Below are positions 56,899 through 64,000 of a stretch of 64,000 bases of DNA, in pieces. Made by a program: the position numbers and the translations under genes. Positions within the stretch are counted from its first letter, which is position 1. Every line of letters begins with the position of its first letter. Below the pieces are notes generated by a model. That model did not search any database. It was not told the origin of the DNA and saw only the letters and a list, made by a program, of their open reading frames with translations. The stretch lies in the NCBI GenBank assembly GCA_963555705.1, contig OY743184.1, forward strand, positions 20,945,859 through 21,009,858, given 5' to 3'. The DNA is from Ligustrum vulgare (lineage: Eukaryota > Streptophyta > Magnoliopsida > Lamiales > Oleaceae).

Positions 56899-57136
56899 GA
56901 GCCAGCCCCTCTGAATGTCATGCAAATATTATTCATTCTTTTAGTTTTTCCAATTTTTTTCTAACTGGTTTATAATCCATATTTTGGATCCGAACCGAGG
57001 CTTGAAGAAAAAAATTGCTTATTTTATTGTTTTAAAGAAAAAGTGACACTAGGTTCCAACTCAAAATTGCTTAAGTCATTAGTTCTCCTTCAAGAAGTGA
57101 TAGCCTCTTCAGAGCAGAACTAGCTGGTGTGCTGCT
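56774..57136 (+). other. Poly-T run and exon-like sequence
   Basis: T38 run at about 56857-56894, followed by sequence that reads SLFRAELAGVLLV-like near 57100-57140 and continues after the hAT element at 57823. I do not recognise the product. Confidence 0.4.
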
Positions 57137-57144
57137 GGTGAAGA

Positions 57145-57814
57145 CAGTGGCGGACCCATAGGGGGGTCCTAGGGGGGTACGTGACCCCCTCCATTTTGAT
57201 TTTGATTTTTTTTTTTTTTTTTTTGAAAAGTTCAAAAATAAAAAATCAAAAAATATGATTTGAATGGTTGAATAATTGTTTTTTTTTTAGTTGAATGAAG
57301 GTAAAGTTTCGACTTTGAATAATTAAAATTTATGCATATTGAATAGATTCTTTTAGATGAAATATATGTAAAAGATTGTAACATATATTAAGTAAATATA
57401 GCCTCTTTTTGATATCAATTAAAATCTAAATTTTAATATTTGTCAAAGTCAAAAATCAATCTCAACCATAGATTTCATAGGACCCATAACTTTTCAATCA
57501 CGCATCTCATCAACTTTTATCAAAATCTACGAAAAATCTAATTTTAATCTACACTAAACAGGAATATAATTGATTGTTTACTGCGATATAATCTGTCAAT
57601 TTCTTTTGAATTATAACGTAGATTTTACTGAAAATAATTTAGCATATTTGTGAGATTGTATATTATTTAGTACATTGTCTTTTGTAAATTTGAATTTTAT
57701 CATTATTTTCGATTTTTTCCTAAAAAAAAATTTTCGGGGGCGCTGCCCCCGAACCCCCGTGAAATCTACCACAAACTGTGCCCCCCTGCTACAAAATTCC
57801 TGCGTCCGCCACTG
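57145..57814. mobile_element. hAT-type non-autonomous element (670 bp)
   Basis: Inverted ends CAGTGGCGGACCCA and, inverted, CAGTGGCGGACGCA, with a perfect 8-bp target duplication GGTGAAGA at 57137-57144 and 57815-57822. There are G-rich and C-rich subterminal blocks (GGGGGGTCC, GGGGGCGCTGCCCCCG). No transposase. The perfect duplication indicates a fairly recent insertion. Confidence 0.93.
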
Positions 57815-57822
57815 GGTGAAGA

Positions 57823-58454
57823 TAGAGTTCAGGCTGTTGTTCAGAATAGAACGTTGGCTTTTCCAGCATGTGTGTTTCGTTGTGCTTTGTCATGGATTGT
57901 AGTCTGTAGAGGTCAACTTATTAATTTAAAACATTATTTTAGCATGTGTTTCTGCTAATGTTTAGGCTTTATTACTTCTTGGATGGAGTCTGTGCCTAAT
58001 AGGACTTTCGTTGCACATATACTCATGGAATCCATTTGATTTCAAGTCACAATATTATTATTTCGTTTAGTTTGAATTTTACCAAATCGCTTTTGTTATC
58101 TTAGAAAATGTTATTTTTTCTCTTCTCAGAGCCCATTTGGTAATGTGAAAATTTTTTATTTTTGTGATTTTTTGTGGGCTTAACTAAGAATGAATGGTTG
58201 AAAATGAGTTTGAAAAGTTGTGGTAAAATTTTATCTTTAATTCAGATGATGTTTGTTCTTTTGATGTGCACGCGCGTTTTATAAATCATTTTGTGAGCCT
58301 ATGTGTTTTTCATTTTTTATATCTATTTTTTTCCTGAATCTTTGGTATTATTTTCTCTATGTTTTTATTTACTAAAGTTCTTACAAGAATATAATCATGT
58401 GAACTACAAAGTGTACTATGAATTGATTTTGTTGATGGGTTTTTGATCATGTGG

Positions 58455-58487
<33 letters not shown>

Positions 58488-59059
58488 GAAATCTATGCAG
58501 ATGTATCAAGATGGGATTGACGGTCCATTTCAAGCCACTATGGGCAAAAAAACTGGTAACAAATTTCTTTATAACTTGATATGTTTGGTCACCTTCATTT
58601 CTTTCGATTTCACATAATATTATTGGTTTAGCTTCGTAAGTTGGAAACATTCTATTATTTGAAATTTTCTCTGTGAACAATTATATGTTTTATACTTGTA
58701 TTAAATTCTTTTTTGTATTGTTTTTGTCTCTTCATTTTGTTGTTGTTGTTGGTAATTAATACCATTTTGGAAGTAACTTGAAAACAAAAGCATAATGAGA
58801 TGGGGGCCTACGTGTGTATAATTTTGATGTGCTGTTGAATACCACCAAAAGGAGTTGGTGATGTACTATTTGAGGAGGAAGGCACGTAGGATAATTTCTT
58901 TTATTTATTTAACTTGGGATTATTTTGAGATTTTGGGAGTACAACTTTTTTATGGTTTCGGTGATGTAGATTACTTATGAATATGTATGTACTTTGCAAT
59001 TTGATGAGCTGACATTGAGGTTTTAGAACAATAATATGAAAAAAATTACAAGTTATAAG
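57823..59059 (+). other. Exon-like fragment and MITE core, otherwise no gene
   Basis: 58136-58240 resembles the MITE at 31691-31856. At 58501-58555 a stretch MYQDGIDGPFQATMGKKT is preceded by a long T-run and ...CTATGCAG and followed by GTAAC, so it looks like a small exon with splice sites. The rest is AT-rich. Confidence 0.45.
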
Positions 59060-59202
59060 CTAAAGATGAGATCTTCAGAGCTGCAATTATAAAAATAATA
59101 AATCAGCGGGAGATAGATCGTGCTGGACATGATGATAGATTTTCTTATTGCTGTCTGTTTTTTGATGACGTCATACTTCAAGCTTCGGAGTTTGATGTAC
59201 AG
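59060..59202 (+). pseudogene. Exon-like coding fragment of unknown identity
   Basis: The frame AKDEIFRAAIIKIINQREID followed by RAGHDDRFSYCCLFFDDVIL runs without a stop for 47 codons. It ends in ...DVQ at a good donor site (CAG|GTAACC). The 59283-59500 sequence reads YAYAANLLFRHVLISSRSAD onward in the same style, but starts just after an in-frame TGA. I do not recognise the family. It may be a decayed gene spread over 57085-59500 or a captured gene fragment. Confidence 0.4.
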
Positions 59203-59746
59203 GTAACCCAAACGCCATTTCCATCTAGCTTTCCATTTGTGGTATTGGAGATAGACTTTGCTAATAACAATTTTTTTAGTGAGATGGAATATATGCATAT
59301 GCTGCAAATTTGTTATTCCGCCATGTTTTGATAAGCAGTCGAAGTGCAGACAATGATATTTGTTCATTAGTCAAAGAAACAGCCATTGATACTCTTTTTT
59401 CCAGTGATGGAATAGATGCATACGATGTGGGATTTTTGAATATTAGTTTCTTTTTTTTACAAAGCACCAAAATTGTGTATGATTCACTAGTACACACATA
59501 ATTTTGTTGTAGTATTGAAGCTCTAAGTAATCAAGATAGAGACTTATTTACTTTGAAATTGTCGACACTATTACATACACAATTAATACCAGAACTCATG
59601 CATCGCATGGACCATACTAGTAATTATATAAAGAACCTGTGTGAATATGTGGTTTATGATTCTATTAAGTATGAAGCTTTATTATTATATAATTATACTA
59701 TAAGTGTAAAATATTAATTGTTTGGAATTGAAATTATTAATCATTA

Positions 59747-59749
<3 letters not shown>

Positions 59750-59795
<46 letters not shown>
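59750..59795. repeat. (TTA)n microsatellite
   Basis: About 15 ATT/TTA units in a row. Confidence 0.95.
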
Positions 59796-60742
59796 TATGT
59801 GATGTTTGTTTGGAGTTCGGACTTTAGAGTTAATATTTTGTACTATTGAGTCCTTTTTAAATTCACATTTAGGGATTGAATATATATTTATAATTATTTA
59901 TTTGTTTGTTTGTATCAGTTATAAAAATATATTTTAAGCGTAAATCCATTTTTTCTTGTGATGAGCAAAATAATGAAAATGAAGTTAAATGTGAAAAGGT
60001 TAACGAACTTGGTGAAGAAACGGATGTTGAACTTGGAGTTGGAGATGGAGATGTTCCTATTAAATTAATGTCGGGAATAATGGCGGGGATGTTAGGAGTG
60101 ACACCCTTGAATTTGATGTAACAAACCTTCTTTCAGTTGTTGAACGATACTTTAATTGCATATATAGAGAATAATGTATTTGACAATATCGAAAATTATG
60201 CATTGTTCGGATCTATATTTTGGTTTATAAACCAATTTTTTGCAAATTTCGAGGTAAGATGTAGGGTTAAAAAATGATTTGAAAAATTGTGTAGATTATA
60301 AATTGGTTTATAAATGATTTTTTTGTCCTACCCGAACAGAGGCGTAATTATGGAACGTTATCATAAAAACGCGCAGAAAATAATTGTAATAAGATTTCAA
60401 GTACTTTTTCATTTTTCAGTCTCTTCTTAAAAAAACATCGTGACGTTTTATCAATATATATTGTCCATATTTATTTACTGATCGTGAACATTAATTTTAG
60501 ATCGGATTACAAATTGAATCTTTTCGTATTCAACAATTTAAACACTCAATTTGTAATATCAAATCGAACTATAGACAAATATAATTTGATATTAGTGCAA
60601 TCAATTAATATTTTATTTCAAATATGATGGATTATAATCTATGAACTTATATGTCCAACTGAATTCGATGCGCATGTTTGCAACTTGTACAATTAATTGG
60701 AAAAACCCAAAGTCAAAAACATCATAGAAATTTCTACATTGT
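59796..60742 (+). other. No clear gene
   Basis: A 71-residue frame at 59906-60121 contains IYFKRKSIFSCDEQNNENE. This resembles the start of TTF-zinc-finger hAT-type proteins but is too short and isolated to call. The rest is AT-rich. Confidence 0.4.
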
Positions 60743-60949
60743 GTTATAAATAATGTATATATGTGAATGACATTACCATTATATCCCTGTAAACTTTACA
60801 ATATTACGATTGTGCCATTGTCCACTCCTATAAATAGGAGCCTATACTTACCAATTTATTACACCAATTCTTGAAGAGAAATTCTCTCCTCTAAACTCTC
60901 TCCATTTCTCTCTCTATGTTGTTCTTATGATTTCGATGATTTTATAACA
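60743..60949 (+). repeat. Short LTR, probably copia
   Basis: It begins TGTTATAAATAATG and ends TTTTATAACA (inverted ends TGTTATAA/TTATAACA). A TATA box CTATAAATAGG lies at about 60828. It is followed after one base by GTTATCAGCACGAG, a sequence commonly found directly after a group of copia LTRs and taken as the primer-binding site. No 3' partner is found in the window. Confidence 0.75.
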
Positions 60950-62880
60950 CGTTATCAGCACGAGTCTCTAACCAATTGAGTAATAACGGGAGTATGCTCT
61001 ACAGTTGCATCTAAATGATGAGCCTCTGTATCAGAAACCTGATTATTACTAACCAATGTTTCCTTTTCTCTCAAACTGAAAAAGAATGATTCTGGCCGAT
61101 CCAGATATCCGATCGACGATCGGCCACCGCCATCAGAACGGGCTTGTCAAGGAGAAGACTCGCCTAAAATTTGGCGCAGAACCAACGGCTGAAACAAAAG
61201 ATATCGACCGAAGAAGAAAATCTGAAAAACTGTGCAAAAACAGATATCTGACCGAAAATTGAAATGCTTATTCCGGACGATTCTGAAATCCGATCGACGA
61301 TCGGCCAGCGGCATATCAACGGGTTTTTCTAGGAGAAGACTCGACTGAAATTTGGCGCAAATCCAACGGTTAAAACGGAAGTTATTGTCCGGAGAAGAAG
61401 ATGCTGGCGGACTGAAAAATGATGATTCCGGCCAAACGGTTGATCTTTTGGAAAATCGGAGACCACCGGCATGTTCAGGACGCCGAGGCACATATTATGG
61501 TGATGGGTTAATTTTTCCGATCACCGGCGCGTGGCGGCCGGCGGCGGCCGGCGGCGGCGGCGCGTGGCGGATCCGGCGATGACGAAAGGCAGTTTGTCCG
61601 TTTTGATGAATTGGATTTTTCTATGATCTTATTTTTCTGTTTTGTGCAGTTTTTAAAATATTCCGGCGGTCGAACATGGCGGTTTTCTTAAAAACTGTTT
61701 TTGGAGCAATCCTGACGAGATTTTGAACTTCGGACCAAAAGTAAGTTTGTTCTAAATTAAATTTTAAACCTATTGACGGTTTCAATTTATTCATATGAGC
61801 AATATATTAAAATATGGACGATTTTGCCCTTAATAATACATACAAGTATAATAATCGTAAATTAACGATTAATATGTGATCAATTGAATTATATTATGCT
61901 GCCACCTACATGGTTGGTTTTACCACCTACATGGTTGGCTTTACCCGGTTTAATTATTTCATTATGTCGATTCCGCCTATATGGCCGGTTTAATTGTTTC
62001 ATCTCGTTGATACCGTCTATATGGCTGGTTTAATTATTTCATCACGTTGACACCGCCTATATGGTCGGTATATCAATTGAATACATATAAACACCTCAGT
62101 TGTTGGTTAATTCTAACATATTAGAGGGTTGTTGTCAACATATATACTTGGTGGTATAACCCCAGTATCGTTATTGTTAATATATATATACAATATTATT
62201 GTTATTTGATACTTCATTAAATGATACCAGAAGTTATCAATACTAAAGTTAGAAAATATTTTATCAAATGATACCAGAAGTTATCATTACCAAAAGGTTG
62301 ATAAATATTAATAAAATGTTTTATCCAATGGTACCAGAAGTTACCAATATCTGAATTTGAATGGGTGGATGAAAATTATTCAACAAGAGAATGTTGATGT
62401 ATGATAAGATAATATCACATGATAGCACGGATATAGCTAATGTGAAAATAATCTCATCAGTATTATGAGATGAATGTTAGATGATAAGTGCCTGGAAAAG
62501 TTCTTGCACGAGCACTTATATATTCCAGAAGAAGTACATATTTACTCCAGAAGAAGTAAAAATTATCATCTAAACATACTGAAATGATATTATTATTGCT
62601 CCTGAAGAAGCATAAACGAGACATACATGCAAAATGCAAAAGGGGAAAACATTTATGATCCTCAAAATTAGAGATGTGTTTCGGGAGTAGCCGTATCCTA
62701 CCACCTCTAACCTTTTGAGGAAATAAAGAAAAAAGTGTGTTTCAAGAGTAAGAAATACTCCATACTCTACCACTTTAAATCTTTGAGGTACACAAGATTA
62801 ATACATTGATAAAATCCTAGAAATTTATGGTGTGTCTCAAGAGTGAGAATACTCCGTACTCTACCACCACCTATTCTAGA
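60950..62880 (+). mobile_element. Leader of a copia-like element, built of tandem repeats
   Basis: Downstream of the short LTR there is no gag-pol frame, only successive repeat blocks. These are a 190-bp period at 61100-61377 (GATCGACGATCGGCCA, AGGAGAAGACTCG, AAATTTGGCGCA), a 40-50-bp period at 61900-62085 (CACCGCCTATATGG, GGTTTAATTATTTC), a 60-70-bp period at 62220-62345 (GATACCAGAAGTTATCA) and an 80-90-bp period at 62660-62880 (TTTCAAGAGTAAGAAATACTCC-like). Long repeat-rich leaders occur in some copia lineages. The right boundary is set only by the LOG copy. Confidence 0.6.
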
Positions 62881-62969
62881 GTTCACAAAGATAAATTTAC
62901 ATTAACCGGACTCCATTTTCGCTTGATTCCCCTTCCTTGCGACCAATCTATCTTTACTCCTGCTGGATC

Positions 62970-63536
62970 TTATATTGGAATATATGATTGCAACTTATCC
63001 AGCAGTTCCTCGATAGTAGGAGCAGAAATAAGGATTCTCCTAGAAAATGGAGATATGAATCCCTGTTCCACAGCATAATCAAGAAATGTTAGCAAACCAT
63101 CAAAGAAATTGTTTACATTTAAAAGCCCTATAGGCTTAGTATGGAGATCTAGTTGAGCCCATGAAGTAATATTAAAGATTTCTTCTAAAGTACCAAAACC
63201 TCCAGGCAGGGCTATGAAGGCATCAGAACCATATAACATGCAAGTTATGCGTTCATGGATAGATAAGGTTTGTACTTCATGCCCTCGTGTTTTGCCTGCA
63301 ATATCAGCTAAAGGAGTAGGTATAACACCTATCACTCTTGCTTTCTCTACTAGAGCGGATTGTGAAACACAACCCATCAATCCACTGCTACCTCCTCCAT
63401 ACACGAGAGTGATACCTTTCTCTCCCAATTTCTTTCCTAAATCCACGGCTGCTTCTAGATACCCAAAACCTTTTCCCACTTTTGATCCACAAAATACACA
63501 GATAGTTTTGATCTGTCGAAATTTTGGTCCTTCCAT
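62970..63536 (-). CDS. LOG: LOG-type cytokinin riboside 5'-monophosphate phosphoribohydrolase, intronless copy
   Basis: A 188-residue frame covers the whole LOG fold. KTICVFCGSKVGKGFGYLEA is at 10-29. VYGGGSSGLMGCV is at about 45-57. HERITCMLYGSDAFIALPGGFGTLEE contains the PGGxGTxxE nucleotide-binding and catalytic motif. The C-terminal helices run to LLDKLQSYIPI. LOG enzymes release active cytokinin bases from nucleotides in cytosol and nucleus. The start has a good context (AAAAATGG). Plant LOG genes usually have several introns; none is present, so this is probably a retrocopy. The stop TAA at 62970-62972 looks premature: the same frame continues 28 codons to 62883 and ends in VNVNLSL, giving 217 positions, close to the usual 210-220. 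Activity of the shortened form is uncertain. Confidence 0.85.
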   Translation of the reverse strand: MEGPKFRQIKTICVFCGSKVGKGFGYLEAAVDLGKKLGEKGITLVYGGGSSGLMGCVSQSALVEKARVIGVIPTPLADIAGKTRGHEVQTLSIHERITCMLYGSDAFIALPGGFGTLEEIFNITSWAQLDLHTKPIGLLNVNNFFDGLLTFLDYAVEQGFISPFSRRILISAPTIEELLDKLQSYIPI

Positions 63537-63784
63537 TTTTGAAAGTAAAGAAGGAAAATGTTATTTTGGGATGCATGAACTATGAAAAATGTTTGGCTAT
63601 TTAAAACCGAAAAACTTCACTATTTACTGGTCGTTTTTCGAAAAAGTGAAGATTTACTTTTGACAAAATCATCCTACTCACCTTTCGGCGATTTAATATT
63701 TTTAACCAGCCTTTATCAAAACTCGTGAAAGGAAACAGAAAAAATATTTTATATGTGCATATATATCAAATGATTTACCTTGTA

Positions 63785-64000
63785 TTAATGCTGCATAGCC
63801 AAAGCATCATTGTTTATAACAGCATGGCAAACAGGATCTTTTGCTATTATATTTTTGAGACTATATCTCTCTTTATCGCTGATGAATTTAGCCCATAAAG
63901 ATAGTAGCTCACGCTGCACATATCCACTAGGGTGCGTCTCAAGAGTCAATCGGATATCATCCAATGACTCCTTACTCAGTCCACCCTTAATGAAGTCTAT
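63785..64000 (-). CDS. C-terminal part of an unidentified reading frame
   Basis: Seventy-one codons run without interruption from the window edge to TAA at 63785. They include GGLSKESLDDIRLTLETHPS, YVQRELLSLWAKFISDKERY and IIAKDPVCHAVINN. The composition is that of a real soluble, helical protein. I do not recognise the family. It lies 249 bp upstream of the LOG start on the same strand and may be a separate gene, an exon or another decayed copy. The start is outside the window. Confidence 0.5.
   Translation of the reverse strand: MDFIKGGLSKESLDDIRLTLETHPSGYVQRELLSLWAKFISDKERYSLKNIIAKDPVCHAVINNDALAMQH

Noticed and set aside
59906..60121. Possible TTF-zinc-finger hAT protein start (IYFKRKSIFSCDEQ)
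   Set aside because: It is too short and isolated; no zinc finger or transposase follows.
61352..61582. Gly-rich 76-residue frame near a GGCGGCCGGCGGC run
   Set aside because: It lies in the repeat-rich leader of a copia-like element and has low-complexity composition.

Overview
The window looks like nuclear DNA of a flowering plant, probably a eudicot. It is AT-rich, and almost all of it is nested transposable-element sequence: Ty1/copia, Ty3/gypsy of Reina-, Tekay- and Athila/Tat-like types, hAT, Harbinger/Tourist, Stowaway and Mutator-like elements. Only two genes are recognisable: an intronless MAPKKK-type protein kinase (29287-30354, +) and a LONELY GUY (LOG) cytokinin-activating enzyme copy (62970-63536, -). 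A third, unidentified reading frame enters from the right edge (63785-64000, -). I saw no bacterial-type operon, CRISPR array, tRNA or rRNA. Every retroelement coding region has lost frames, residues or whole domains, so nothing here looks like a competent autonomous element.

Layout. 1-3400: decayed copia element on the minus strand, with its 5' LTR at 3171-3400. 4722-10153: decayed copia element on the plus strand with two LTRs. 11076-11325: small hAT element. 11334-16613: GTG-rich and GTCAC-rich low-complexity DNA, split by a solo gypsy LTR (12391-15910, TSD GTCAC); that LTR itself carries a 2,443-bp almost perfect copy of 3570-6012. 16614-19236: Stowaway, then a 2.2-kb hAT-type element with a Tourist MITE inside. 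19680-27679: Reina-like gypsy element on the minus strand, its 5' LTR cut by a 2.7-kb solo LTR (24544-27233, TSD GAACG). 27680-32380: MITE-rich DNA around the kinase gene. 32390-35742: Mutator-like element remnant, split by a solo LTR. 35743-42225: Athila-like LTR, gag and protease, cut by a second 2.7-kb solo LTR (39397-42168, TSD ATATG). 42226-54517: Tekay-like gypsy element on the minus strand with long LTRs, an antisense reading frame in its leader, a copia-type solo LTR in gag (48660-50484, TSD GTAAT), and an extra stretch of leader beyond its 3' LTR. 54518-60742: LTR fragment, two TIR elements with clear target duplications, and exon-like fragments. 60743-62880: a short LTR followed by a repeat-rich leader. 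62883-64000: the LOG copy and the partial frame.

How it fits together. The target-site duplications give a layered insertion history. Solo LTRs (five, four of them with a clean 5-bp target duplication) outnumber full elements, so LTR-LTR recombination has been active here. The most unusual events are the 2.4-kb DNA-level copy pasted 9,540 bp downstream next to a palindrome array, the LTR-internal-LTR-internal chain of the Tekay-like element, repeated palindromes inside several LTR families, and an intronless LOG copy whose frame continues past an apparently premature stop. Identifications rest on motif recognition by eye; no search was run.
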